From Candidatus Sulfotelmatobacter sp. (GTDB lineage Bacteria; Acidobacteriota; Terriglobia; Terriglobales; Acidobacteriaceae), in contig JADGNP010000002.1 of NCBI GenBank assembly GCA_017883425.1, positions 1 through 53,207 of the forward strand: DNA of 53,207 nucleotides. Reading direction: 5' to 3'. The translations under genes and the position numbers were made by a program. Each line of letters opens with the position of its first letter. Positions within the stretch are counted from its first letter, which is position 1. The notes beneath the pieces were generated by a model, which worked only from the letters and a program-made list of their open reading frames with translations, was not told where the DNA came from and made no database searches. Positions 1 to 7,784 of the stretch are shown piece after piece.

Positions 1-53
1 CGGCTAAAGCCGAAACCCGTTGCAGCTCCTGGCGGCACGGCTGAAGCCGTGCC
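1..53. repeat. REP-like palindrome pair
   Basis: Two perfect palindromes lie beyond the 3' end of the molybdopterin gene. CGGC-taaa-GCCG is at 1-12, and GGCACGGC-tgaa-GCCGTGCC at 34-53 has an 8-bp stem and a TGAA loop. The shared core (GGCTnAAGCC) suggests one dispersed palindrome family. No T-run follows on the minus strand, so it is not a clear terminator. Confidence 0.6.
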
Positions 54-96
54 CTTCCCGTTCCTGCCTTCCCTATACAGCAAATCGAGAACTGCG

Positions 97-597
97 CTAG
101 TGCTCCGTCTTCCCGCTCAATAACTCAATCGCATGCGGGACCAGCACAGCCACGGCCTCCAAGGATTCCACCGCCCCCGCAGGACTCCCCGGCAAATTCA
201 GAATCAGCGCTTTCCCCCGCACCCCGCACACCCCCCGGCTCAGCACAGCAAACGGAGTTTTCTTGCTCCCCTCACCTCGCATCCGCTCCGCCACGCCGTC
301 CAGCAGCCGGTCGCACACAGCCACAGTAGCCTCCGGCGTCACGTCGCGAGCGGCAATCCCGGTCCCTCCGGTCGTCACGACGAATCGCACCTCGCGCGCC
401 AGCCGAATCAGCAGGTTCTGAATTTGGATGGAGTCATCCGGAACAACTTCGCGCACCGTAACCGCGAAATGAAGCTTCTGTAGAAGTTGCGCCACGGCCG
501 GACCTGATAGATCCTCGCGTTCCCCGCGAGCACAGGAATCGCTGACCGTCACAACCGCAGCCGTGAGTCCCCGCGGCTCAGCCATCGAGGAGGACAT
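97..597 (-). CDS. moaB: MoaB/MogA-family molybdopterin adenylyltransferase
   Basis: Cytoplasmic enzyme of molybdenum cofactor synthesis; the family adenylylates molybdopterin before MoeA inserts metal. The 166-residue product has the MoCF-binding fold signature: VTVSDSC near residues 17-22, TTGGTG at 75-80 and LPGSPAGA from 135. Length fits MoaB (about 170) better than MogA (about 195), but the two cannot be separated by eye. I chose the ATG at 595-597 because AAGAGG precedes it; another ATG is at 583-585. The longest frame would run backwards into the regulator gene. The gene overlaps the 3' end of the regulator, so the two are probably cotranslated. moaC and moeA follow upstream on the same strand, which supports the role. 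Confidence 0.9.
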   Translation of the reverse strand: MSSSMAEPRGLTAAVVTVSDSCARGEREDLSGPAVAQLLQKLHFAVTVREVVPDDSIQIQNLLIRLAREVRFVVTTGGTGIAARDVTPEATVAVCDRLLDGVAERMRGEGSKKTPFAVLSRGVCGVRGKALILNLPGSPAGAVESLEAVAVLVPHAIELLSGKTEH

Positions 598-1420
598 CTT
601 CCTCTTCTTCCCTTCGGCCTCGGCCCGCAGTGCTGGGAGGCGCACTCGGCGGAGGCGCGGTCGCGGCGGGCGCAGCCTCAGGTTCCGGTTCTCCACCGCC
701 GTCGCGCGAGGATTCATCGAGCAACCGCAACCCTTCCATCAACAGTCCTTGCGTATTGAGTTGCGTGGTCTCTTTGTCCGTCTTGCCTTCGAAGTCGAGC
801 TGAAAATTTCCGCCGGTCCAGCGCAGCACCTTGAACACGGCCTCGTCGCCCACCAGCGCTCCATAGGTCGCATGTTTCACCTGGCCATCTGCAAAAAACA
901 CTTCGCACGCGTCGCCTTCGTTGCTCAGCGAAAGCTGGCAGCTCTTCCGTCCCATCTCGAGCGACTGCATCAAGTCGATCACGTTCATCTGCGAAAGACT
1001 CCCGCGCACCACGCCATCCTTCGGCGCAGTCTTCGCCATCTTTTCCAGCGCGATGCGGTCAATCAGGCGCTTGATGCGACGCGTCGCATCCTTCAGGAAA
1101 AACGGCTTCTCCAGATAGTCATCGGCCGCATCAACCGGCGAAAGCCGCTCCGCAATGTCCGCCTTGCTGGCCATCAACATCGTGGAAAAGTTAGCCGTCG
1201 CCGGCCGGCTCTTCAGTTTCTCGAGAAGCTGCCGTCCATCCATCCCCGGCATTTTGTAATCGCATACCAGCAGATCCGGAGGGTCATCGACCGCCTTCAA
1301 CAGCGCGTCCGCCGCGTCCGTCGCGGTGGTGACCTGCGCCAGCGAAGTCAAGGCCTGCTGCAGCATCGCCAGCACCATCGGATTGTCGTCGACCACCAGC
1401 AGCTTGACGTTCGTTGCCAT
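578..1420 (-). CDS. Response regulator with receiver and PATAN (DUF4388) domains
   Basis: The 280-residue protein has a CheY-like receiver domain (residues about 5-120) with the acidic pair D11/D12, phosphoacceptor D54 in CDYKMPGMDG, and K105 in LEKPF. A PATAN/DUF4388-type domain follows (about 138-250, GSLSQMNVIDLMQSLEMG). The tail is rich in Ala, Pro and Glu. PATAN domains are known in cyanobacterial and deltaproteobacterial regulators linked to motility and signalling and have no DNA-binding motif, so this probably acts through protein contacts. It lies between moaC and moaB and overlaps moaB. No histidine kinase is adjacent. Its place in a cofactor cluster may be incidental. Confidence 0.88.
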   Translation of the reverse strand: MATNVKLLVVDDNPMVLAMLQQALTSLAQVTTATDAADALLKAVDDPPDLLVCDYKMPGMDGRQLLEKLKSRPATANFSTMLMASKADIAERLSPVDAADDYLEKPFFLKDATRRIKRLIDRIALEKMAKTAPKDGVVRGSLSQMNVIDLMQSLEMGRKSCQLSLSNEGDACEVFFADGQVKHATYGALVGDEAVFKVLRWTGGNFQLDFEGKTDKETTQLNTQGLLMEGLRLLDESSRDGGGEPEPEAAPAATAPPPSAPPSTAGRGRREEEEDVLLDG

Positions 1421-1434
1421 GAAGTTTGAAGTCG

Positions 1435-1905
1435 TTACTTCGCTCGCCGATACTCTCCGCTCTTCCCCCCACTCTTTCGTTCCAACACAATCTCCCGAAT
1501 CTCAATTCCTTTGTCCGCGCCCTTGCACATGTCATAAACGGTCAGGGCGGATACGCTGACTGCCACCAGGGCCTCCATTTCAACGCCCGTTTCGGCGGTA
1601 GTCGCGACTTTGGAGGTGATAGCGACGCCATTCTCGCACAGCCGCAGATCGACATCAACGAGGGCGAGGGGGAGCGGATGACACATGGGGATCAGTTCTG
1701 CGGTGCGCTTCGCGGCCATGATGCCGGCGATGCGGGCTACTTCCAGCGGGTCGCCTTTGGGGTTTTGGGGAAGCGCTGCGAGAACTTCGGGGTTGATTGC
1801 CACGAAGGCGCTGGCTTCGGCCTCGCGCCGGGTTGCGGGTTTACCGGAGACATCGACCATCCGGGCGCGGCCCGCGCGATCGTAATGGGAGAGTTTCTTC
1901 GGCAT
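1435..1905 (-). CDS. moaC: Cyclic pyranopterin monophosphate synthase MoaC
   Basis: MoaC works with MoaA to convert GTP to cyclic pyranopterin monophosphate, the first step of Moco synthesis. The 156-residue product has normal family length and the hallmark blocks: MVDVSGKP at 16-23, MCHPLPL at 74-80, TGVEMEAL at 106-113 and DMCKGADKG at 125-133, which contains the catalytic Lys/Asp region. The N-terminal [12 protein letters not shown] block is also conserved, supporting the chosen ATG although the upstream purine run is weak. It lies 69 bp downstream of moeA and 14 bp upstream of the PATAN regulator on the same strand, consistent with one transcript. Confidence 0.95.
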   Translation of the reverse strand: MPKKLSHYDRAGRARMVDVSGKPATRREAEASAFVAINPEVLAALPQNPKGDPLEVARIAGIMAAKRTAELIPMCHPLPLALVDVDLRLCENGVAITSKVATTAETGVEMEALVAVSVSALTVYDMCKGADKGIEIREIVLERKSGGKSGEYRRAK

Positions 1906-1974
1906 GAGGTAGCTCTATCTTACATGGAGAGCGAGGCGTCGAGAGGCGCTTGCCACGTACAGACCACGGCAGAA

Positions 1975-3237
1975 TTACCGCATCATCACCGCTACCCATT
2001 CGCCGGCTGCAATGCACTCGCGGTCCGGAGGGATGACGATGTAGCAATTTGCGCGGGCGGTGGCGGCGATGTCGCCGGATCCTTGCCATGCGACCAACTC
2101 GACCTCCGAGCGTTCGAATTCGCCGGAGAGGATCGCGGGGAGAAAACGCTGGAGGCCAGTTTTGATGCGGATTTCTTTCCTTAGACGTGCATGAAGAAAT
2201 ATCAGGTTGCGCGGGGACTCGCCGGCTAACGACTCAAGCATGGGGCGTGCGAAGAGTTCGAAAGTCACCATGGTCGAAACCGGATTTCCGGGCAGGCCGA
2301 AGAAGTAGGTGGCCGGCCCTTCGCGGGCGGGGGCGCCCTTGCCACACTTGCCGAACACGACCGGGCGTCCCGGCTGAATTTTCGCGCCGGTGAAGAAAAA
2401 CTCAGCGTGCATTTCTGCCAGCGCTTGCTCGACCAGGTCGTAACGGCCCATGGAGACGCCGCCGGTCAGGAGGAGCAGGTCTGACGTCAGGCCGTCTTCG
2501 ATCAGGCGGCGCAGGCCTTGCAGTTCGTCGGGGGCAACGGGCAGCAGCACCGGTTCGCCGCCTGCCTGCCCAATCTGCGCGGCGAGGGAATAACTGTTCG
2601 AGTTGCGAATCTGAGTGGGGCCGGGAGTGGCGTCGACGTCGACAATTTCGTCCCCCGTGGTCAGCACGGCGACGCGTGGGCGCTTGTACACCTGCAACCG
2701 CGATTTGCCCACCGATGCGGCGAGCGCGATGGCCGCCTCATTCAGACGCAGACCGCGGCCGAGCAAAGGCGCTCCCCCTCGCGCTTCGGCACCGCGAGGA
2801 ACAATGTTCTCTCCGGGAACAACGTTCCGGGTGATCTCGACCTGTTTCCCGCGCTGAGAGGTGTATTCGACCATCACGACCGCGTCGGCACCGGCGGGAA
2901 CGGGGGCCCCTGTCATGATGGACGCGGCTTGGCAGTTGCCGATGTTGGGCGGGATTCTGTCGAGGTTCTCGCCGGCTTTGATTTCGCCGATCACATCGAG
3001 CGTTGCGGGGAGTTGGGATAAGTCTGCGGATCGCACGGCATAGCCATCGCGCGTGGATCGCGGAAACGGGGGAAGGTCGCGATCCGCCGCCACGGGCTCG
3101 GCCAGGACGCGGCCAGCGGCGGCGAGCAGATCGACGAACTCCGTGGCACAGGCCTGAACCAGCGCCGCTTGCTCCTCGACCACGCGGCGGGCGTCTTCAA
3201 AGCTCAAGACAGTGGAACTGACGGGCGGGGCGGACAT
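1975..3237 (-). CDS. moeA: Molybdopterin molybdenumtransferase MoeA
   Basis: MoeA inserts molybdate into adenylylated molybdopterin. The 420-residue protein has usual length. Visible blocks are STRDGYA (61-67), TTGDEI (193-198), LTGGVSMG (257-264, the MoCF-biosynthesis domain signature) and GLPGNPVSTM (314-323). The C-terminal beta-barrel domain (about 340-420) is present. The ATG at 3235-3237 fits the family N-terminus. It is the first Moco gene of this minus-strand run, followed by moaC and moaB. Confidence 0.95.
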   Translation of the reverse strand: MSAPPVSSTVLSFEDARRVVEEQAALVQACATEFVDLLAAAGRVLAEPVAADRDLPPFPRSTRDGYAVRSADLSQLPATLDVIGEIKAGENLDRIPPNIGNCQAASIMTGAPVPAGADAVVMVEYTSQRGKQVEITRNVVPGENIVPRGAEARGGAPLLGRGLRLNEAAIALAASVGKSRLQVYKRPRVAVLTTGDEIVDVDATPGPTQIRNSNSYSLAAQIGQAGGEPVLLPVAPDELQGLRRLIEDGLTSDLLLLTGGVSMGRYDLVEQALAEMHAEFFFTGAKIQPGRPVVFGKCGKGAPAREGPATYFFGLPGNPVSTMVTFELFARPMLESLAGESPRNLIFLHARLRKEIRIKTGLQRFLPAILSGEFERSEVELVAWQGSGDIAATARANCYIVIPPDRECIAAGEWVAVMMR

Positions 3238-3293
3238 GGAGAAATGATACGACAGGGAAAGGAGGACGGCGTCGAGGCTGCGGCTTTGAAGAC

Positions 3294-4439
3294 TTACCGC
3301 GCCAATTCCTGGCCGAGAACCGCGGGATTGCTGGCGAAGCAGAGGCCGGTTTCGAGATCGACCACGCGGTCCTGGACGAGTTGAGCGATTTCACCATCGA
3401 AATGCTGCATGCCTTCGGAGGCGCCGGCCTTCATGGCGTCGAGAAGACTCTTGTTTTCGCGCTCGCCTTTTTCGATGCACTCGCGGGTGCGGGCATTGGC
3501 TTTGAGGATTTCGAAGGCAGCAACCCGTCCGCTGCGATCGGACTTCGACATGAGCCGCTGGCAGATGATGTAGCGGAACGACTTGGCGAAACGCTCGCGC
3601 ACCGACTGCTGCTCCGCGGGCAAGAACGAACTGACGATGCGCTCCACGGTCTTGGAGGCGTCCATGGTGTTGAGACTGGAGAACACGAGGTGACCAGTCT
3701 CAGCGGCTTCGAGGACGATTTCGATGGTCTCGCGGTCGCGCATTTCGCCGACGAGAATGACTTTCGGGGCCTGGCGCATCGCCGAACGCAGGGCGTGGGC
3801 AAAGCTCGGCGTGTCGCTGTGCAGTTCCCGCTGATGAATCGTGGAGCACTTGTGATTGTGCAGGAACTCAATGGGATCTTCGATGGTGATGATGTGGTAG
3901 TACTTCTCGCGGTTGATGCTGTCGAGGAGTACAGCCAGGGTGGACGACTTGCCTGAGCCCGCTGGTCCAGTCACGAGGACGATTCCATCCCGCAGTTTGG
4001 TCACATCCGATAACTGTTGCGGCAACCGCAAGGACGCAAAGTCGGGGATGGCGGTGGGAATGACGCGCATCACGACGGCACAACTGCCGCGTTGAATAAA
4101 GATATTGACGCGGAAACGGGCCAAGCCCGGCAGTCCGTAGGAAATGTCGCAAGCGCCATGCTCACGGAGGGTGGTGATGGCCTGCTTGTTGTCGCCAATC
4201 AGGTCGGCGGCGATATGGCGCGTGTCGTCGGGAGTGAGGAAGGTGAGCCCGGGTACTTGCACCGGAATCATCTGGCCGTAGACCTGAACCTGGGGTGGAC
4301 GGCCAGGGGAGAAGATCAGGTCGCTGATCTTTTCCGCGGCGTGCAGCATGGCGCCGAGCAGAGCGGGAGTGGCGACTCTGCCAACTCCAGAAAAACCCTC
4401 TAATGCAACGGAAATCGGAGCAATGGTTGGTGCTGCCAT
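3294..4439 (-). CDS. PilT/PilU-like type IV pilus retraction ATPase paralogue
   Basis: Hexameric secretion-type ATPase that powers pilus retraction at the inner membrane. The 381-residue protein has an N-terminal PAS-like domain, Walker A GPAGSGKS (158-165), the Asp box IEDPIE (186-191), Walker B ILVGEMRD (228-235) and a C-terminal GMQHFDGEIAQLV block like the PilT GMQTFD region. The usual His-box (LVFxTLHTN) reads LVFSSLNT (252-258), so the conserved His is Asn. This suggests a PilU-like or specialised paralogue. The ATG is preceded by GTGAGGACGA. It is 56 bp upstream of moeA with no other pilus genes nearby. Confidence 0.85.
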   Translation of the reverse strand: MAAPTIAPISVALEGFSGVGRVATPALLGAMLHAAEKISDLIFSPGRPPQVQVYGQMIPVQVPGLTFLTPDDTRHIAADLIGDNKQAITTLREHGACDISYGLPGLARFRVNIFIQRGSCAVVMRVIPTAIPDFASLRLPQQLSDVTKLRDGIVLVTGPAGSGKSSTLAVLLDSINREKYYHIITIEDPIEFLHNHKCSTIHQRELHSDTPSFAHALRSAMRQAPKVILVGEMRDRETIEIVLEAAETGHLVFSSLNTMDASKTVERIVSSFLPAEQQSVRERFAKSFRYIICQRLMSKSDRSGRVAAFEILKANARTRECIEKGERENKSLLDAMKAGASEGMQHFDGEIAQLVQDRVVDLETGLCFASNPAVLGQELAR

Positions 4440-4641
4440 TCGTCCTCACACCTCAGGAATCGCACGCACCACAGAATGGGAAGAAGACTTAGATAGTTAA
4501 CTGTACCGCGCCGCGGGCCGGACGCGAAGGACAGCAAGTACATAGACCTTGGTAACCTCGGTCATGGCCAGACGCACAATGGCCAGATGCACAAAGGGCG
4601 GCTCGCTGGAGCCGCCCTGAATGGCTGGATTCCGAAGGCAA
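4440..4641. other. Intergenic region between pilT-like and TPR genes
   Basis: About 200 bp between two minus-strand genes. It holds the stem-loop at 4596-4617 and must hold the promoter of the PilT-like gene, but I see no box pair good enough to name. No ORF with a plausible ribosome binding site was found. Confidence 0.5.
4596..4617 (-). terminator. Stem-loop after the TPR gene
   Basis: GGGCGGCTC-gctg-GAGCCGCCC is a perfect 9-bp stem with a 4-nt loop, 24 bp beyond the stop of the TPR gene. Read on the minus strand it is followed by only three Ts, so it is at best a weak intrinsic terminator. A similar stem occurs at 28878-28897. Confidence 0.5.
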
Positions 4642-5793
4642 CTATTTTTTCGGAGGCTTCTTCTTCGTACCAAAGCTGGTTTCCACGGTGGAACCGATGC
4701 TGGCGAGCAAGGCCTTGGCGCTATCGGCATTGGGGCCGGTGGGTGAAAGTTCCAGGTACTTCTGGAAGGCTTCGGCAGTTCCCGGGGGTGCGACGGTCTT
4801 ATCGCCCTGCAGGGTGGCTTTGCCCAGCAAGTTCAGGCCCTTCTGGTAGTAGGCTTCGGCCTTGGTGGGGTCGGCGGCAATGCACTTATCGAAGGCGGCA
4901 TTGGCCTCGTCCGGCCTGCCGGAATTGGTGAGGACCGCGCCGATATTGAAGTACGACTGTGCGACCGAGGACGGGTCCACCTGCGCCGCCATTTCGTAGG
5001 TCTTCACGGCGTCATCGATTTTCTTGGCCTTGTAGAGAGCATCCGCCAGGTTGTTATAGTAGGCAGCAAGGTTCTTGGCGGCATTGGGATCCTTGTCATT
5101 GGTGGTGGACTGCTTGATCTGCACGGCCTTTCCATAAGCCTCGACGGCGGAGTCGAGGCGTTTCTGTTTTTCGGCCGGATCGGTCTGCTTGGGCGCCGAG
5201 AGCCGGTAATAATCGCCGAGTTTGAACCAGACCAGGTCGCGGGTTGGGTCCATCTGAGTGGCTTCGGTGAGGGAGGCGATGGCGGTATCGAAGTCGCCGG
5301 CGTCGGCGGCAGTCTTGGCCGCGTTCAACTTGTCGTTGAGCGCTTTGACGGTATTAGTCTCCTTGGCCTGCTTGGCCTGGGCCTCCTGCATCTGTTTCAA
5401 CTGCTCGGGCGAGAGCCCCTGGCCCTTGGCGGCACTTTCCTGGTTCTTCTTTATGTCAAAGGACAGTTCGTTCTCGTCGAGATTAACCTGGAAGCCTTTG
5501 ACAAGGTCCATTACCTTGCCGGCCTTCATATCATCCGCGTTCTTGTAGAGAGTCACCACGTACTTGCCTGGAGAGAGTCCCAGGGAAAAATATTCGCCTT
5601 TCTTATTGGTCTTAAGCGTGTATTTTTGGCCATTGTCCATATTGGCCCAGACCACCACTCCGTCGGCGATGGCGTTGCCCTGGGCATCTTTGCATACGCC
5701 CTTGACCGATCCTGAAGCTTGGGCGAAGGCGGGGGGGACACACAGTCCGAGCGCCAGTGTTGCGAATAGAAGAATTGCGAAATACTTTTTCAT
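4642..5793 (-). CDS. Secreted TPR protein with N-terminal carboxypeptidase-regulatory-like domain
   Basis: The 383-residue product starts with a signal peptide (MKKYFAILLFATLALGLC, cleavage near AFAQA). A carboxypeptidase-regulatory-like beta-sandwich follows (about 28-110, SGSVKGVCKDAQGNAIADG), then a helical Gln/Lys-rich linker and about four to five TPR units (about 160-340). The tail is rich in Lys and Pro. Such proteins are common in Acidobacteria and are thought to be periplasmic scaffolds; no enzymatic motif is visible. The ATG at 5791-5793 is certain because GGGAGG precedes it; the longer frame runs into queC. The 12-bp palindrome AAATTCGAATTT sits at 5807-5818, just upstream. Confidence 0.85.
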   Translation of the reverse strand: MKKYFAILLFATLALGLCVPPAFAQASGSVKGVCKDAQGNAIADGVVVWANMDNGQKYTLKTNKKGEYFSLGLSPGKYVVTLYKNADDMKAGKVMDLVKGFQVNLDENELSFDIKKNQESAAKGQGLSPEQLKQMQEAQAKQAKETNTVKALNDKLNAAKTAADAGDFDTAIASLTEATQMDPTRDLVWFKLGDYYRLSAPKQTDPAEKQKRLDSAVEAYGKAVQIKQSTTNDKDPNAAKNLAAYYNNLADALYKAKKIDDAVKTYEMAAQVDPSSVAQSYFNIGAVLTNSGRPDEANAAFDKCIAADPTKAEAYYQKGLNLLGKATLQGDKTVAPPGTAEAFQKYLELSPTGPNADSAKALLASIGSTVETSFGTKKKPPKK

Positions 5794-5863
5794 TTTGCCT
5801 CCCGGCAAATTCGAATTTTGCTGGCCGATTCCTGACGAATCGAAATCCATTCCCAACAAATGT

Positions 5864-6544
5864 CTATTCCGCCGCGTACGGAATTGGATCCGGCACTCCC
5901 GCCGCCGCGAAGGCACGCAGGCGCAACACACAGCTATCGCAGATCCCGCAAGCCTGATCCTCGCGGCTGTAACATGACCAAGTTAAATCGAAGGGCGCAC
6001 CCAGTTCAAGGCCAAGGCGCACAATATCAGTCTTTCGCATGGCGATGAGCGGGGTGACGATTTCAATGAGGCCCTCCTTCGTGCCTGTTTTCGCCACTTC
6101 GTTGAAGGCCTTGTAATACGCCGGGCGGCAATCCGGGTAGCCGGAACTGTCGGGCTCAACTGCGCCAATGTACACCTTTCCCGCGCCCAGGACCTCGGCC
6201 CAGCTCACGGCGACAGCGAGGAAATGCGCATTGCGGAAAGGGACGTAAGTGGCGGGAACGGTGTGGCCGACCTCCTCAGCCGTGGGCACGTCAATGGCGT
6301 CGTCGGTGAGCGCCGAACCGCCAATGGCACGCAGGGCGTCGTTTCGGACCATGAGCTTGTCGTGAATTTTCAGGCGCTGACAGATGGCAAGAAACGACTG
6401 CCGCTCGCGCTCCTCGGTGCGCTGGCCGTAGCTGATGTGGACAGCAGCAGCATCGTGGTCGCGTACCGCCAGGGTGGCGCAAACACAGGAATCCATGCCG
6501 CCACTGAGGAGGACGACTGCGCGGGATTGCTTCGAGGTTGGCAT
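5864..6544 (-). CDS. queC: 7-cyano-7-deazaguanine synthase QueC
   Basis: QueC converts 7-carboxy-7-deazaguanine to preQ0 with ATP and ammonia. The 226-residue protein has the PP-loop motif LLSGGMDS near its N-terminus and the C-terminal zinc cluster CYSREDQACGICDSC. I start at the ATG at 6542-6544 (MPTSKQSRA); the longer frame reads into an AT-rich inverted repeat. No good Shine-Dalgarno sequence is visible, because the repeat ends only 7 bp upstream. It lies downstream of queE and queD on the same strand, the usual preQ0 set. Confidence 0.93.
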   Translation of the reverse strand: MPTSKQSRAVVLLSGGMDSCVCATLAVRDHDAAAVHISYGQRTEERERQSFLAICQRLKIHDKLMVRNDALRAIGGSALTDDAIDVPTAEEVGHTVPATYVPFRNAHFLAVAVSWAEVLGAGKVYIGAVEPDSSGYPDCRPAYYKAFNEVAKTGTKEGLIEIVTPLIAMRKTDIVRLGLELGAPFDLTWSCYSREDQACGICDSCVLRLRAFAAAGVPDPIPYAAE

Positions 6545-6551
6545 CAAGAAA

Positions 6552-6640
6552 GATTGTTGATTGATGATTTTCGATTGTTGATTGAAAACCAAAGTTTGTT
6601 AGGTATTCAATCAACAATCAACAATCAGAAATCATCAATC
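6552..6640. repeat. AT-rich inverted word repeat filling the queC-queE gap
   Basis: The left arm (6552-6584) is built of GATTGTTGATT-like words. The right arm (6608-6640) is its near reverse complement, with 24 of 26 positions matching from 6558. The 23-bp spacer holds no gene. The repeat begins 7 bp from the queC start codon and ends 6 bp from the queE stop codon, so it occupies almost the whole gap. It resembles an empty version of the IVP elements at 7337-7782 and 31514-31993. Confidence 0.75.
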
Positions 6641-6646
6641 GCTTCC

Positions 6647-7330
6647 CTAAACTCCCTTTACCGCCGGGTCCCAGATGAACTTGTGCACCTGCAGGCCGAG
6701 CCTGGCGGGAACATTGTCGGCGATCATCCACTCGGCCAGTTCCTGGGGATCGAGCAGGCAGTGCGAGCTGTCGCGGGCCCCGGTCGCGTCTTTGCGGAAT
6801 GCGGGGGAAAACAGAACAGCGTTCACCCGCTCGGCAAGATGGTGCCGGTGGGTAAACTCCCGGGCGAAGTCGTAGTCGGCGCGGCTGCTCAGGACGAACT
6901 TGATTTCATCGTGAGGAGACAGAGTCTCCAGATTCTCCATGCAAAACGTGCCGCCCTCGCCCGAGTTCGGACACTTCACATCGACGATCTTAATGACCCT
7001 GGCCGGAACCCGCTCCAGCGGGCGCTCTCCGCTGGTCTCGAGCAGGACCTTGTAACCGTCATCGAGGAGATGCTGCATCAGGAGCACGACTTCCCGCTCC
7101 TGCAGCATGGGCTCGCCGCCGGTGATCTCGACCAGGCCGCCATCGGGACTGAGGCGCGAGACCTCGTCGAGGACCTCTTCGACCGCCATTTTGTGGCCAC
7201 CCTGGAAGGTGTACTCGCTGTCGCACCACGAACAACGCAGATTGCATCCCGTCAAGCGCACGAAGACACAGGGCAGGCCCGCATGGGTCGACTCGCCCTG
7301 CAGCGATTTGTAGATTTCGGTAACTTGCAT
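6647..7330 (-). CDS. queE: 7-carboxy-7-deazaguanine synthase QueE
   Basis: Radical SAM enzyme that contracts the ring of 6-carboxy-tetrahydropterin to 7-carboxy-7-deazaguanine. The 227-residue protein has the CxxxCxxC iron-sulfur motif at C29, C33 and C36 (GCNLRCSWC) and the substrate motif MQVTEIYKSLQGES at the N-terminus. ITGGEPMLQ is the SAM-binding GGE motif. The ATG at 7328-7330 fits the family. Its upstream sequence is the end of an IVP element 6 bp away, and no Shine-Dalgarno is visible, so translation may depend on the element or on coupling. Confidence 0.93.
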   Translation of the reverse strand: MQVTEIYKSLQGESTHAGLPCVFVRLTGCNLRCSWCDSEYTFQGGHKMAVEEVLDEVSRLSPDGGLVEITGGEPMLQEREVVLLMQHLLDDGYKVLLETSGERPLERVPARVIKIVDVKCPNSGEGGTFCMENLETLSPHDEIKFVLSSRADYDFAREFTHRHHLAERVNAVLFSPAFRKDATGARDSSHCLLDPQELAEWMIADNVPARLGLQVHKFIWDPAVKGV

Positions 7331-7336
7331 GGAAAA

Positions 7337-7782
7337 CAGTTGCCAGCCGCCGGTTGCCAGTTGCCAGTTTCAGGGGCCCGCTTGTTTCGACACCGATGCC
7401 AAGAGTCCGTTGAGGATACGGCCAACCTCGGCGCACGCCTCCAATAGCCTATTTGTTAGGTTCCTTTTGCAAATAGCCGAGATTGTCGGAAATCTGGAGT
7501 TGAGTTTCGACTTCCATTTAAAGAACCCCTTGCCTGTCCGAGAAAATATCGAAACTCCTTTTCAGAAAGTCTGCCCTGACCTTCAGCAATGTTGCTCGGA
7601 ATGGAAACCGCAGCACGGCGAAGCTGCGAGGTGATCCCGAATAGTTCATCTTTCGGGAAAGTCGCAGTAACTCGATAGATCGTAGTCACAAGTTCCATCG
7701 ACTTCTGCCACGCAACGAGATCTTTATACGATCGTCCCAACCGTTGATCCCTCTTGGTGCTGCCACTGGCGGCTGGCAACTG
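7337..7782 (-). mobile_element. IVP-bearing inverted-repeat element, copy 1 (degenerate)
   Basis: A 446-bp unit bounded by the perfect 15-bp inverted repeat CAGTTGCCAGCCGCC (7337-7351) and its complement (7768-7782). Next to the left arm the same word repeats in tandem (TTGCCAG units, 7352-7370). Between the arms lies a frameshifted IVP gene. The unit starts 6 bp from the queE start codon and ends 2 bp from the queD stop codon. The layout is that of 23S rRNA intervening sequences, but it sits in a biosynthetic operon. No target duplication or transposase is visible. Confidence 0.7.
7370..7740 (-). pseudogene. Frameshifted four-helix-bundle (IVP/S23-like) gene
   Basis: Four-helix-bundle proteins of this family (TIGR02436) were first seen as ORFs inside 23S rRNA intervening sequences. 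From a TTG at 7738-7740, preceded by AAGAGGG, the frame reads the family N-terminus (SYKDLVAWQKSMELV), the core RRAAVSIPSNIAEGQGR and FLGQARGSL. One extra base after GGTTCTTTA shifts the conserved continuation MEVETQLQISDNLGYLQK into the next frame. A second +1 shift then leads to LLEACAEVGRILNGLLASVS and a stop at 7370-7372. All three pieces together give a full-length protein. This is a decaying gene or contains sequencing errors. Confidence 0.85.
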
Positions 7783-7784
7783 GG

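Noticed and set aside
6552-6640. CRISPR-like array of short repeats
   Set aside because: The units are 7-11 bp words without regular spacers, and the two halves are inverted. No cas gene is in the window.
7525-7545. Possible programmed frameshift in the IVP gene (TTTAAAT slippery heptamer)
   Set aside because: T-TTA-AAT favours a -1 shift, but the conserved continuation is in the +1 frame, and a second shift is also needed. Decay or error is simpler.
7337-7782. Insertion sequence
   Set aside because: No transposase, no target duplication visible, and the inner gene is an IVP, not a transposase.
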